A stretch of 64,000 bases of DNA from Laguncularia racemosa (GCA_037954665.1 JBBMOL010000280.1:62001-126000); one strand, 5' to 3'. Positions 10,513-22,918 are shown, counted from the stretch's first letter. Numbers and translations: made by a program. Notes: generated by a model not told the origin, from the letters alone.

Positions 10513-12680
10513 TTCCCCTCCTCTTGAAAAGGATTTGTCCTCAAATCATTTCCTGCATCAAATAGACTCAGATCAGTAACATTAAACGTGACACTTACTA
10601 GATACTTACCTAGTAAATCTTTCTTGTTTGCTATATCATGGATGTACTCAAGAATTTGAATTGGTTCATCGCCTCTAGGAAGTAATTTAGATGTACGCTG
10701 TACGTGAATCTGCTCTTTGCGCATGTGAACCCAAATCCAATCTCCAGGTTCAGAAACAGCTTGTCGACAACCCTTATTGGCTTGTTTCACATACTGCTTA
10801 GTTCTTCGCTCAATGTTTAGCCTTCTCACGAAATCTGTCTTAGAATCAGCATCAAAACTCACAAACTTGTTAAGTGGCAATGGCAATAAATAATTAGAAG
10901 TCAGTGGGTTAAAACCATACACAATCTCAAATGGTGAACAATGAGTAGTGCTATGTAAAGCCCTATTATATGCAAACTCCACAAATGGTAGACAATCCTT
11001 CCAAGTCCTAATGTTCTTCTCTATGATTGCCCCTAACAATTGAATTAAAGTCCTGTTAACCACATCAATTTGCCCATCAGTTTGTGGGTGACGGATAGTC
11101 GAAAACATTAGTTTAGTTCCCCACTTTTCCCACAATACTCTCCAACAATGACTCGAAATCTTTACATCCCGATCACTAACAATGCTACTAGGTATACCAT
11201 GTGGATGCACTACCTCTCTAAAGAACAAATCAACAATGTATATAGCATCAACAGTTTTATGACAAGGACTGAAATGAACCATTTTAGAAATCCTATCCAC
11301 ATCCGCAACAATAGAATCTCGACCATGCCTAGGCCTAGATAATCCTAACACAAAATCTATGGACATGTCTATCCAAGGCTCATGAGGAATGGCACTATAC
11401 TCATATAACCAATCTGAAAAGTCATCTAAACAAGGAATAGGATGACGATACTTTACTGTAATGTTGTTGATGGCACGGCAGTCAACACACATTCTCCATA
11501 ACCCATCCTTCTTAGGCACTGCACATGGTCTCATGCCTTCTCTCACGCATCCCTTCTCCATTCATTCATCAAACTGCCTTTGGAGTTCCTTCGGAAAGAC
11601 ATTTTCAAAGTCTTGCACAAGAGACATAACCACACTAGGCAAAGAGTTAGATAATTCGTTAGTACTCAAACATGTTTCCCTAAAGACCAGAAACAACATA
11701 GGTTGCCTCATCACTAACGCTCTCTTTACTACACTCGCTCTTGCCACACAACTCTCCTTTTGCAAGGCTACCATCTCCTTTTCACTCACCACCAAAGTTG
11801 ATTCCCCTTCAACTTGGCCTCTCACACTCTTTCCAGCCTTCCTCTCCTTTTCCTTTTGATCTTGACTTTTATATTCCTTTTCTTTCTCATTGTCTTTTGC
11901 TCTCTCACTCTCACTCGACTTTTCACTCACCTTATGTTTTGTAAAAGACTGTTGTAGCTGCAATTGATCCTTATACACCTGCTTAGGTGTTAACGGTTTA
12001 AGATTAAATCTTTTCCCTTGGTGAACAAGCATATACTTGTTAGAAAAGCCATCATGAACAGCCTTCCTATCAAATTGCCATGGCCTCCCCAACAACACAT
12101 GACATGCTTGCATTGGCACTACATCACATAACACCTCATCCTCATACCTACCAATGCGAAAACCAATCAAGGCTTACCTACTCACCTTAGTCTCACCACT
12201 ATCATTTAACCACTGCAATTTATATGGACTAGGGTGTCTAACAGTTTTGAGCCCCAGCCTTTCAATAATAAAATTGCTCACTACATTGGTGCAACTTCTC
12301 CCATCAATAATCAAACTACAAATGTGATCTCCTAGATAGCATCTAGTATGAAATATATTCTCTCTTTTCCTATCTCCTCTATCTTCCCAAACTCTAGTTC
12401 CTCTATTCCGACCACTATAACCTCTATGGCTCCTAACAGAAGGCTCATCAAAGTCATCATCCGACATTTCATCTCTACCCCTCGGTACTCTCCTAGAACG
12501 ATTCTCCCTCTTACGCCCTTGGAATACGTTTGTGGATTACTCTAGTCTTTGCTCTACCGTCTCATGAATTTGTTCCATTCCCTCTTGGAACATCCTCTTC
12601 ATTTCTCCCCTCAACGCCTCAATTACTAACCTAGCATCAAACCTTCCCCTCTCACCTTCAAGAGAATGTTGTCTCGACAT
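10281..12680 (-). pseudogene. A2 gag-pol remnant with two in-frame deletions
   Basis: One reading frame runs from the gag ATG at 12680 (MSRQHSLEGERGRFDARL) to the stop at 10281 inside the 3' LTR. It is broken only by about three nonsense codons (near 12540, at 12174-12176 and at 11562-11564). Deletion one joins gag (EDRGDRKR) directly to the protease start (ENIFHTRCYL) near 12360 at an AGAGAG microhomology. It removes the zinc knuckle and most of gag. The protease active site reads IIDGRSCTN. Deletion two, near 11415, joins the RT start (RHPIPCLDDF) to the integrase (IPHEPWIDMSIDFVL) through a few residues resembling the RT segment YGLYEW. The integrase keeps both aspartates, but the glutamate is aspartate (TDGQIDVVN). 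Both deletions preserve frame. Confidence 0.88.
10513..10547 (-). other. PPT and hairpin of A2
   Basis: On the minus strand GATTTG-AGGA-CAAATC (10532-10547) precedes the purine run AAGAGGAGGGGAA (10513-10525) next to the 3' LTR. The arrangement is the same as in A1. Confidence 0.75.
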
Positions 12681-13184
12681 AGTCCCTGCAGAAAAGATTA
12701 GTACTAACACAAATATATATATAATTAAACCTCACGATACACTCCCTTACGTGTTTTGCTCAAATGATGATATCACACAGTCACTCGTGTATTCTCACAA
12801 ATAATGATGATATCAACTCGCCTATTTCCTCTTCTCAATTCTCTTGGAACTAACCTGAACTACACCAATTTCCTTCCGTAGAATTCAAAACAACTCTAGG
12901 GTTCGTAAATTTTCCTCTATTTTTCTATCCGATTTTTTTTTTTGTTTTTTTTCTTGGTTGTTGCTCTTGATCACGTTTTTCTTTTCTTTTCTTTTCTCTT
13001 CTTTTTTTTTTTTTGTCGTGATTTTTTACTCTTTTTTTTTTTTTTTACAATTGCCTAGTCGATATTACACTATCAAAAGACAATCAATACTACGAAATTG
13101 AACACGATAATTGATATGAATGATTGGAGTTAGGGTTTTTGATATTACCTTCCTCAACCGAACTTGATGTTTTGACAAACCTAA
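12681..13184 (-). other. 5' leader of A2
   Basis: Non-coding leader between PBS and gag. It contains long T runs on the plus strand (about 12937-13045), that is, A-rich stretches in the transcript. The same leader, with shifted T-run lengths, occurs in A3 at 45530-46011. Confidence 0.7.
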
Positions 13185-13196
13185 GCTCTGATACCA
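13185..13196 (-). other. Primer-binding site of A2 (initiator Met tRNA)
   Basis: The minus strand reads TGGTATCAGAGC, the complement of the 3' end of plant initiator Met tRNA, 3 bp from the 5' LTR end. Confidence 0.9.
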
Positions 13197-13199
13197 AAC

Positions 13200-14012
13200 T
13201 GATACGAACCCTGCCAACCCGTGACGAAACCCAATACCAATACGTTCGGAAATTCGTTGCCTAAGACGCCTAAACACCTAAAGTGGAAACCGCGACCCGT
13301 TGTCTATAAGCGAGACAAGAACTTTGGTATAAAAGTGAAGACGCCACAATCGGGATGAAAGACTGATTGATAAGTCGGGATGAACGCCACAGAAATCAAT
13401 CCGATAAATTCGATTTAGTTCTTGAAGAACCAAGAGAGGAGCCTCTCAAAAGTGTTTAATGTTCAAAGATGTAAAAACTCCTGATGTTCTAAACCCTAGG
13501 AGCTTTTATGCTAAGGTTACAATTCGTGTAAAACAAGTCCAAAATGACGTAGTTTCAATAAGTGGCGTAAAAACGCGAAAACAGAACAAGTTGGCCGGCA
13601 GGGGATACACGGCCGTGTACTTTTCTGTGCAACTTCTGGCAACATACACGCCCGTGTACTTTGGCCGTGTATCTTTCTGTGCAACTTCTGGCAACATACA
13701 TGCCTGTGTACTTTGGCCGTGTATCTTTCTGTGCAATCTTGAGCGTCTTACACGGTCGTGCCTTGAAAGTACACGCCCTCTTCATCCCGTGTCCAGCATA
13801 ACTTGTACAAAAGTAAGGGTCTTCCTATGGTTGTTCAATCCGTTCCAACTTCATGATTGCTCCAATCCTTTCCGGCTTCATGGACAACCTTTATCAACCC
13901 GTTAAGTGCTTCCTTAAATCGTTTTGCTCGATTTCTTGTGATCGGTCCAGGCGGCACTTCAAGAGGATCCACATTTCTTCTTTCGGCTTGGCTCTCATCC
14001 CAGATCTCATCA
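13200..14012 (-). repeat. 5' LTR of A2 (813 bp)
   Basis: Mirrors the 3' LTR, including the pol C-terminal coding segment (about 13785-14012), which here carries a one-base frameshift. The palindromic repeats (about 13602-13775) are fewer than in the 3' LTR. Confidence 0.92.
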
Positions 14013-15202
14013 TGACGGGAATCAAGCTAATGCAACAACAAGACCCATAACAAGAGCAGAAGCCAAAGGACTATAGAGCTTAATATTAAGAATCCTTTTT
14101 GAGAAAATGGAACCTAAAGACATTCACATGGTGTCTTCATTTACTTTATATGATTGCTTTGTATTTAATCAGGTACACTTGTCGGTATTATAGAAAGACG
14201 ATTAAACACATTAGCAGTTGGTTAGGAGATGAGTCATGGTCCATGATGAACCACAATGGACAGAGAGGAGCCGACCTTATGTTATGTACTTTGGACTGAG
14301 ATGGTAATAGGAATCAAAATTCTACAAGACCTATCATCAGGGTAAGAACCAAAGGATTTCAAATCTTAGCGATGGGGGTCCTTTTTGAACAACTCGACCT
14401 CGAAATTTTTTATATACTAACCTCTTTTGTATTACTCTTGTATTGTGTATTCCAACAGACACACTTATCAGGCTTTATAGAGCGATGGACAAACTCACTA
14501 AGACTTAGCTTGTGGGTTATCCATAGACCGACTTGCACTAGTGATGAGCTAAGCCAACAAATCTTATTAAAGAACTAGCATGTTGAAGACTATTTTCACT
14601 TGTAATTTATTTATTTCAATCATTTATGTTGTAAGTTTTTGGGATACTTTTATTTGGTTATAATAGGTGCTTTTAGGACCAACCACCCTAAAGTGGCATA
14701 GTTGTAATTTTGTAGACATTTTAACCCTAAAGGGAGCAAATATAAATACTTGTTTAAGTAGAGTTTTGAGGGAGCTTTTGAAATTTGCAATTTATATACT
14801 TCACATGGGAGGGTTAGGGTTCATTCTAAATCCAATTGCTCTTATTAATTTCAATCCCAAAAATTGAAATTGTGGCAAGTGGCATCAAAGAGAATTATGA
14901 GTAATATCGATTCCTTTTGTTGTATTTTTCCTTTTCATCACAAGTGAGTCATATCTAGGGTTGATTAGGATTGTTCTTAATCTGAATTTGATTTCATTTG
15001 TAACCTCATTGTCATGTTATAAGATTGGTTGGTTTTGGCATTTGTTTTAACCATCAATTTTGCTATATTTTGTGGTGTGAATTGGCCTTGTTGGGAAGGA
15101 GGATCACGGCCTTGTGGTTGATTGTTGATGATTAGAAATCTCTAGGGTTCCTAAAACCAAGATTAAGCACATGCAATTAGAGCAATTTATAAACTCCAAT
15201 TC

Positions 15203-16211
15203 TGATGGGAAAAATTCTGGTACTGTCAACCTTTTCAAAACCCAATCTGGATGATTGGGCAAATTGCTCATCTTTTATCTTATATCTTTATTTCTAATAA
15301 ACTTTGAGAATAATTTTACAGGTACAATTATATATCTCCATGGGATGCCAAAATGTCCTACAACTTCAGTTGGACACAGGACAATTTCTGGGTAACAATC
15401 AAAGGCTCGCTGCGATTGTTCTCTATTCTAAGGCATTGGATCATGAAGATTTATGTTATTTTGTATTTTGTAAATGTTTATTGAACTATTTTGGTTGTAT
15501 TTTGGTTTTAGGACACTTTTATTTCTTTGTAACTTTCATTTAGGGTTAGCCACCTTAAAAGTGGCAAACTTGTAATTTTGAGCACTTTTTTTAACCCTAG
15601 AAGTAGCAAGTATAAATACTTGCTTAAGAGAGGGTTTGAGGGAGCTTATTTTTGCAGAACATACACCTCTTTTCACGTGTGAATTAGGGTTCATACCTTG
15701 GTTCCAACTCTTATCAATTTCAATTCCAAGACTTGAAATTGTGGCGAATGCAACAATTGGAATTTGTGAGTCATATCAATTCCTACTTGTTGTGATTTCT
15801 TTTCTTCTCTAGTGTGTTGTATCTAGGGTTGATTAGAGATAGTTCTTGGTCAGATTTACATCTTATTGTACACGAATTCTTGTGATTATTTGAAGTACTT
15901 ACCATTTGATTTGGATTATCATTGAAAAGTTTCCTTGAAAACGTGAATTTCACCATTTGGAAAAGGAATCTTACTTTACGGTTTTCTTTGTCAAATTGAG
16001 GCTTCATTTGCATGGATTATATGATATTAGAGTGTTATTAGAAGCCATTTCCATTGTGGTATTCAGATTATATCATTAGTAGATTGAATTTCATCATTTC
16101 AACATTAGGGTTCATTTGAAAGTGCCATTTTTGGGATCCGATTTTTGCCTAGACTTGAGATATCTTTTCTTAAGTCTTTGGATGTGCTTTTAAGTGTGAT
16201 TAGGCACATCA
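15203..16211 (+). repeat. 5' LTR of B2 (1009 bp)
   Basis: Starts TGATGGG and ends GGCACATCA. It is flanked on the left by TSD copy AATTC, with the PBS 6 bp downstream. Confidence 0.93.
15605..15624 (+). promoter_or_regulatory. Palindromic TATA box of family-B LTR
   Basis: AGCAAGTAT-AA-ATACTTGCT has 9-bp perfect inverted arms around the TATAAATA core. The same perfect palindrome occurs at 19379-19398, 20521-20540, 58494-58513, 60383-60402 and 63613-63632. Slightly decayed copies are at 53706-53725 and 14735-14754. It lies at the expected core-promoter position. Confidence 0.75.
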
Positions 16212-16217
16212 TCTTTT

Positions 16218-16229
16218 TGGTATCAGAGC
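16218..16229 (+). other. Primer-binding site of B2 (initiator Met tRNA)
   Basis: Perfect TGGTATCAGAGC, 6 bp after the 5' LTR. Confidence 0.93.
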
Positions 16230-17136
16230 TCTTGTTGAGAGAAGGGAATTGGTTGTATTAATTTCGTAGAAGTGATCAACAATTAGGGTTGATCAAGTGG
16301 AAAAAACGCAATTGTGTAGTTGTTGTTGTTGTAGTTTGAGATTGCGAAATTGTTTTAGATTGGGATTTAATTTGCTGATTATTGGAGTTGATTTAGGAAG
16401 GTTATTAGATCACTTTGTGGATACTAATTCACGTGGAAGAGCAGAAGTACAAAGTGAAGTTACCTTAGCAAATTGTTTTGAAATTGTGAAAACTTACCAA
16501 TTGTTGCCGTGGAGTAGCTTTTGGCGTGTGGAGTTGTGAAGTTTGTTGTTTGAATTCCATTGTGTAATTCTGAATTTGTGAAGTTAAATTTGCAAATTAC
16601 ATTAAGTTTGGTTAGTAAGGAATTATTTGAATTCAAATCATATGCAATTAAGTTGTGGGAGTTAATGATTGCTATTTGAATTTGAATTCATTGTTACCAA
16701 TTGAGGAAGGCTTGCAATAAGTGAAGTTGTTTGAAATTCAAATTGTAAGTTGCTGCCTATAGTGGGATTCGGAATTCATTTTGGAAAGCTACTAATTAAT
16801 CTCTTGTCTTCATTATTTGCCGTGGAAGTTGAAGATTACTTGTATTCATTGTTCACTTGGTTTTTGCCGTGGAAGTATTACATATTAATTGTAGTTGTTG
16901 CTTGTGTGTTGCCGTGGAGTAAACTTGTGGAAATTAATTTTGCTACACCGTGTACTTGTGGCTTGTTGTGGAGGAGAGTATTACACGTGAGTTGCAATTA
17001 TAAATTGTAACATTAAGTGGGTTTGTTGTTTGTCTTTTGTAGTTACCATTGTGTGAAGTTTAAGGAAGTATTGTAGTGGAAGTGTATATCCTTGAATCAT
17101 ATCATTTTGAGAAACAATATACAAGGATCTACAAAT
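16230..17136 (+). other. 5' leader of B2
   Basis: About 0.9 kb of non-coding leader between PBS and gag. It is notable for a repeated GTTGCCGTGGA(G/A)-like motif (about 16502, 16820, 16866 and 16910) and alternating G/T-rich stretches. Short open frames here show no conserved domain. Confidence 0.7.
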
Positions 17137-19074
17137 ATGTCTAATGATAGTGTGAATGAGGGATTGGGTGAAGAAGCCAATAACCAGGTTGGTGGAGGAC
17201 ATGGACGTAATGTAGCAGGCAGAAGAACTCTGGAGGAACAACTTCAGGAGCTTACTACTATGGTTGCTACACTAGCAACTAGAGTTGACAGGATGACTTT
17301 ACCACAACCACCAGTGGTAAACCAACCGGCACCACCTCGAGTAGCTCCACAAAACCCTCATCAAAATAGAGTAGTGGAAGAAAGAGATGACAATTTTGGA
17401 GTCAACCTAAATCAGAATAGGGATTTCAGGCCACCTCGGGGTTTGGAATATGTGAAACTACAGATGCCATCCTATGATGGTAAGGGGTCAGCAGATGAGT
17501 ACCTGGACTGGGAGGATAAGGTCAAAGGTCTTTTCGAATGTTATGAGATTGACGACAGTACCAGGGTCAGATTGGCTGCAGTTGAATTTATAGGGTATGC
17601 TGCACTTTGGTGGAAGAATCTGATCATCAATAGGCGTCGGGATGGAGAGGCTGAGGTTCAGACCTGGAGAGATATGAAGAGGTTGTTAAGGAAAAGGTTC
17701 ATTCCTGAGCACTACAAACAGGAGCTGTTTATGCGACTGCAAACCTTGAGGCAGGGGGGCAAAACATTAGATGATTATGTGCAGGAATTTGAGACCCTTA
17801 TGATTAGGTGTGGATCTGTTGAGCCTCCAGAACAAACTATAGCACGATTTGTCTCAAGTCTAAAATATGAGATAGCGTGTATTGTTGAGCTACAGCGCTA
17901 CACCACACTTGATGAGGCTATTCAGTTGGCCTTAAAAGTAGAGAGATAGAGGAGGTCCAACTTCTTTAGGGCTCCTAGCAGCAGGCCCAATACTACTAAT
18001 AGACCCATCTCAGCCGACAGTCGATCAGGGGGAGCAAAGGCGGTTGGCGAGGGAGTCAAAATAGTGGACACTACTACCCCAACAATCATAAGGGAAAACT
18101 TACCCACTGGGAAGGGTAAAGAGGTCATGGCACCAGAAACGAGGCAGACTGTTCCCGGATCTACTAGTGGGAAAGCACACCAGATTAAATGTTTTAAATG
18201 CATGAGATTTGGGCATATGGCTGCACAGTGTCCAAATAAGAAGGTGATGACTATTATGGAAGACATTGGAGAGGATACTGAGGATGACCATGAACAGATT
18301 GAGCCTACAGATCTACCAACAGTATTGCAGGAATATTATGATGATCAGAATGCAAATGCGCCTGAGGAGCATACTGGAGGAAAATATCTATCCCTCAATG
18401 TATTACGCAGGATTTTGTCCACATCTCCTAATGTCAGTGATATTCAGAGGGAGAACATATTTCATACCTCTTGTAGAATCAGAGGTAACCTTTGTGTACT
18501 CATCATTGATAGTGGTAGTTGCACGAATGTTATATCTGCTGCACTAGTAGACAAATTACAACTGTTTACTATACCTCATCCTAGTCCTTATCATTTGCAT
18601 TGGCTGGATAATAGAGGTAGTATGCATGTTACCTTTAGGGCAAAGGTTCCAATAAGTGTTGGGCAGGATTATCATGATGAGATCCTTTGTGATATAGTTC
18701 CTATGCATGCATTCCATTTGCTGTTGGGTCGGCCCTGGTTGTATGATTGACGGGTGATACATGATGGGTTTGAAAATACCTACATGTTTAGCATGGGCGA
18801 GACACGCATAATCCTATTACCAATGACTCCATCTGAGGTCCAGAGCTTTCAGAAAGAGGTCAGGCAGCCGTTCAATACCATGGTTAGTCGGGGAAGCAGA
18901 ACAACAGAGATCCTAGGGTTCAATTCCACAACTGATTCTCTAGATTTGAGGACAAATCTTTCAGAAGCCCGAGGAGATGATGGAAAAATTCTGGCACTGT
19001 CAACCTTTTCAAAACCCAATCTGGATGATTGGGCAAATTGCTTATCTTTTATCTTATATCTTTATTTCTCATAA
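17137..19074 (+). pseudogene. B2 gag-protease with two nonsense codons
   Basis: One frame from ATG 17137 (MSNDSVNEG) to a stop at 19072-19074 inside the 3' LTR, interrupted by TAG at 17947 (lysine in B4) and TGA at 18748 (expected tryptophan). Domains in order: gag capsid with LEYVKLQMPSYDGKGSADEY, ALWWKNL and RKRFIPEHYKQELF; an intact CCHC zinc knuckle CFKCMRFGHMAAQC (about 18190-18232); aspartic protease with IIDSGSCTNVIS (about 18505-18540) and HLLLGRPW (about 18714-18738). The frame then passes to DSLDLRTNLSEARGDD, the tail normally found after integrase, so RT, RNase H and integrase are missing. Two single-base nonsense changes separate this from an intact gag-protease frame. Confidence 0.92.
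18943..18977 (+). other. Hairpin plus PPT of B2
   Basis: GATTTG-AGGA-CAAATC at 18943-18958 is followed by the purine run GAGGAGA (18971-18977) next to the 3' LTR. It encodes D-L-R-T-N. Confidence 0.75.
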
Positions 19075-19984
19075 ACTTTGAGAATAATTTTACAGGTACA
19101 ATTATATATCTCCATGGGATGCCAAAATGTCCTACAACTTCAGTTGGACACAGGACAATTTTTGGGTAACAGTCAAAGGTCCGCTGCGATTGTTCTCTAT
19201 TCTAAGGCATTGGATCATGAAGATTTATGTTATTTTGTATTTTGTAAATGTTTATTGAACTATTTTGGTTGTATTTTGGTTTTGGGACACTTTTATTTCT
19301 TTGTAACTTTCATTTAGGGTTAGCCACCTTAAAAGTGGCAAACTTGTAATTTTGAGCACTTTTTTTAACCCTAGAAGTAGCAAGTATAAATACTTGCTTA
19401 AGAGAGGGTTTGAGGTAGCTTATTTTTGCAGAACATACACCTCTTTTCACGTGTGAATTAGGGTTCATACCTGGTTCCAACTCTTATCAATTTCAATTCC
19501 AAGACTTGAAATTGTGGCGAGTGCAACAATTGGAATTTGTGAGTCATATCAATTCCTACTTGTTGTGATTTCTTTTCTTCTCTAGTGTGTTGTATCTAGG
19601 GTTGATTAGAGATAGTTCTTGGTCAGATTTACATCTTATTGTACACGAATTCTTGTGATTATTTGAAGTACTTATCATTTGATTTGGATTATCATTGAAA
19701 AGTTTCCTTGAAAACGTGAATTTCACCATTTGGAAAAGGAATCTTACTTTACGGTTTTCTTTGTCAAATTGAGGCTTCATTTGCGTGGATTATATGCTAT
19801 TAGAGTGTTATTAGAAGCCATTTCCATTGTGGTATTCAGATTATATCATTAGTAGATTGAATTTCATCATTTTAACATTAGGGTTCATTTGAAAGTGCCA
19901 TTTTTGGGATCCGATTTTTGCCTAGACTTGAGATATCTTTTCTTAAGTCTTTGGATGTGCTTTTAAGTGTGATTAGGCACATCA
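18978..19984 (+). repeat. 3' LTR of B2 (1007 bp)
   Basis: Starts TGATGG directly after the PPT, ends GGCACATCA, and is followed by TSD copy AATTC. Confidence 0.93.
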
Positions 19985-20889
19985 AATTCACTTGTTCAAT
20001 TTTAGTTCAACTCTACTAGGTTTAGCATGAACCCTCTTGGAAATGCAATGAAATTCGAATGCTCTAAATTGCAAATAACAATTCCACAATGATAAATTCC
20101 TCGAAAATAACAATGATCACAAATAAATCCACATGAATTACACATAAAATAGCAAGAACCAATTCTGTTATCCAGTTTCCCAACAAAGTGATCTACGGTT
20201 TAAAATGATGCTAAATTGAAGGTTAAAACTCAAAGGCTAAAACCAATCAATTGAAGTAACAAGAATTTGATTACAAATGCAATCAAAATTTGGTCAATAC
20301 ACTTCCAAATCAACCTTAGATACTACTCACTAGATAGGAAAGGAAATTACAATAAGGTAAATTTGATATTACTCACAAATTAGCCTTCGAGCTACTCACC
20401 ACAATCTTAAATTGGGATTTGAAATTGTTAAGAGCAATTTAAATTAGGAAAAACCTAACCCTCACACGTAAAAGTGATGTTCTTTTCTAAAAAATTTGAC
20501 TCCCCTCAAAACCCTACGTAAGCAAGTATTTATACTTGCTCCCTTTAGGGTTAAAAAGTCAACAAAATTACAACTATGCCACTTTTAGGGTGGCTGGTCC
20601 TAAAAGACAATTACAAGCAAATGAAAGTGTCCTAAAAGAAAGATTACAACATAAATAGTCCAAAGAAAAAATTGCAAAAACAAAAATAATGAGAATCCTC
20701 AAAGAGTCAATGCATCGAGGCGATGTCGATCATAGCAAATCATTGGATGAAAATCTAATGATGTCCCTTTGCAATCAACAAATGAAAGTCATTTGGCATC
20801 GCTGTAGAGAAATATTATTGCACCTATAAGATCATTACTCAAATATTTATTAAATAAAAGAAATAAGGGTAAAATATAAGTGATTTGGA

Positions 20890-22836
20890 TCACCATCCAA
20901 ATCGAGTTCTGTAACCATCTAGGTTGTTGAAAAAATTCCCATCATCTCCTCGGGCTTCTAAAGGATTTGCCCTCAAATCTAGAGGGTCATTTCTAGAACT
21001 AAACCCGGATATCTCTATTAGCCTATTCTCCCGGTTACTAGATGTAATGGAAGTAGTTCTGATTTGCTCCTAGAATTTATGCACCTTAGATGGAGTCATT
21101 GGTAATAGTATTATTTAAGACCCTCCCTTACTGAACATATAGGTGTTTCTGAAACCATCATGTAACACCTTCCAATCAAACATCTAGGGCCTACCTAATA
21201 GCAAGTGGAACGTACACATAGGGATCACGTTACATAGAATCTCATCGTGATACTTTTGCCCAACACTCATAGGCACATTTGCCCTTAGTGTAACATGCAT
21301 ATTGCCCCGATTATGAAACCAATGCAAGTTATATGGGCTAAGATGTAGACTAGTAGATAATTGTAATTTGTCTACTAGTGTAGCAGATATAACATTCATG
21401 CAACTACCACTATCAATGATGAGTTCACAAAGGTTACCTTTGATCCTGCAAGAAGAGTGGAATATATTCTCCCTCTATATGTCCCTAGCATCGGGGGATA
21501 AGGTCAGAGTCTTGCATAACACATTAATGGGTAAATACTGTTCACCTAAACCCTCCTCATGTGTTTTTGTAGTTTGATCATCATAGTACTCTTGCAGTGT
21601 TACAGATAGATTTGTAAGCTCAGCCTGTTCCTTCTCATCCTTAATATCCTCTCCAGCACCTTCCATAACGGTTATAACCCTCTTGTTTGGACACTATGCT
21701 ACCACATGCCCAAATCCCATGTATTTAAAGCATTTGATTTGACGTATTTTTCCACTAGTAGATCCTAAAATAGTCTCCCTCACATCTGGTGCTATTACCT
21801 CTTTACCTTTCCAAAAGGGTATATTTTCCCTATCAATGATAGGGGTAGCTCTGTCCACTGCCCTCACTGTCTCACCTATTGCCTTTGTCCCTCTTAATCA
21901 ACCATCAGCTGCCACGAGCCTAGTAGTAGTACTGGGCTTACTACTTAGAACCCTGAATAAGTTCAATCGCCTTTGCTTCTCCACTTTCAAGGCCAACTGA
22001 ATAGCCTCATCAAGTATACCGCATCGCTGCAACTTGACAACACACACTATCTCATATTTCAACCCTGAGACGAAGCGTACTAAGGTTTGTTTTAGAGGCT
22101 CGATTGACCCACATCTAATCATGAGGGTTTCAAATTCCTACACATAATCATCAACTATCTTGCTTCCCTGCCTCAATGTCTACAAATGCATGAACAGTTC
22201 CTATCTATAGTGCTTAAGAATAAATCTTTATCTCAAAACCCTCTTCATGTCCCTCCATGTCTATAGCTCAGCCTCTCCATCCCTATGCCTACTGATAACC
22301 AGATTTTTCCACCATAAGGCAGCATATCCTATAAACTTAACAACAGCTAGTTAGACTCAGGTGTTATCATCGATCTCATAGCATTAAAAGAGATCTTCAA
22401 CCTTGTCTTCCTAGTCCAGATAATCATCAACTGAACCCCTGCCATCAAAAGAAGGCATTTGTAGCTTCACATATTCTAGTCCTCGAGGTAGCCTGAAATC
22501 CCTATTCGGGTAAGGATTAGCCCTAAAGTTATTGTCTCTCTCTTCCCTGTAGGGGTGATGATCTCCCTCTATCCTTCTACCTAGATTTCCTCCTCCCACT
22601 ACCCTTTCTCTCTGGTGGTTTTGTGGAGCTAACCGAGGTGGTGCCTAAGGGTTCACCACTAGTGGTTGTGGTAATGTCATCCTATCAATCCTAATTGCCA
22701 AAGTAGCAACAATGGTAGTAAGGTCCTGGAGCTGTTCTTCCAAAGTCTTCCTAGCTGTAGTAATATGACCCTAACCTCCACTAACCTGCCTATTGACCAT
22801 ATTGCCAATTCCCCTATTCACACTTTCGTTGGAGAT
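20890..22836 (-). pseudogene. B3 gag-protease remnant
   Basis: Minus-strand counterpart of the B2 frame, with many stops. The start codon is ATC instead of ATG (22834-22836). Gag pieces LEYVKLQMPSFDGRGSVDDY (around 22440-22500) and EIVCVVKLQR (around 22040) are recognisable, with protease pieces MNVISATLVDKLQL and HLLLGRP (21184-21399). After protease the reading passes straight to DPLDLRANPLEARGDDG and into the 3' LTR at 20944. This is the same RT-RNase H-integrase-less layout as B2, and the protease-to-tail linkers of the two copies can be aligned. Confidence 0.85.
20945..20979 (-). other. PPT and hairpin of B3
   Basis: On the minus strand GATTTG-AGGG-CAAATC (20964-20979) precedes the GAGGAGA purine run next to the LTR edge at 20944. 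Confidence 0.7.
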
Positions 22837-22918
22837 GTTGTGATTTGAAGAAGTAATCCCACAATTTACAGGGCATTCCTTCAACAACACCAACCCACAT
22901 GTTTAACAACCACAATAA

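Larger units (their letters stand above)
9674..14012 (-). mobile_element. A2: family-A element with two internal deletions
   Basis: Minus-strand element with LTRs at 13200-14012 (5') and 9674-10512 (3'), a PBS for initiator Met tRNA, and a PPT. The flanks are TGATG (9669-9673) and TGACG (14013-14017), a TSD with one mutation. The total of 4339 bp compares with 6881 bp for A3. Most of gag and most of RT/RNase H are deleted. It is inserted at the very start of the B1 LTR. Confidence 0.9.
9669..15142 (+). repeat. B1: family-B LTR, split by A2 and cut by B3
   Basis: The LTR starts TGATG at 9669, is interrupted by A2, and resumes at 14018 (GGAATCAAGC). It then shows the family-B order: U3 with the ACCTATCATCAGGG block, a TATA region at 14735-14754, and GTTAGGGTTCATTCTAAATCC. 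U3 holds a diverged tandem duplication of about 285 bp (about 14013-14302 and 14303-14590). The last 200 bp or so are missing, because minus-strand B3 starts at 15143. B1 may be the 5' LTR of the plus-strand gag fragment at 25153, but that is inference. Confidence 0.65.
15203..19984 (+). mobile_element. B2: complete non-autonomous gag-protease LTR element
   Basis: A 4782-bp plus-strand element with LTRs of 1009 and 1007 bp and a perfect TSD AATTC (15198-15202 and 19985-19989). It has a perfect initiator-Met PBS, one long gag-protease frame with two nonsense codons, and a PPT. No RT, RNase H or integrase is present. The LTRs differ by roughly 15 substitutions and two 1-bp indels by eye (about 1.5%), so it is among the younger insertions here. 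It must have been mobilised by enzymes supplied in trans. Confidence 0.93.
15143..20944 (-). repeat. 3' LTR of B3, split by B2
   Basis: The right edge CCCATCA (20944) abuts the PPT. The left edge TAGGGTTCCT at 15143 matches the 5' LTR edge TGGTGTCCCT at 24832 with three changes. The insertion point of B2 (AATTC) is seen empty in the 5' LTR at about 24890, so the split is certain. The palindromic TATA region is at 20521-20540. Confidence 0.88.
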
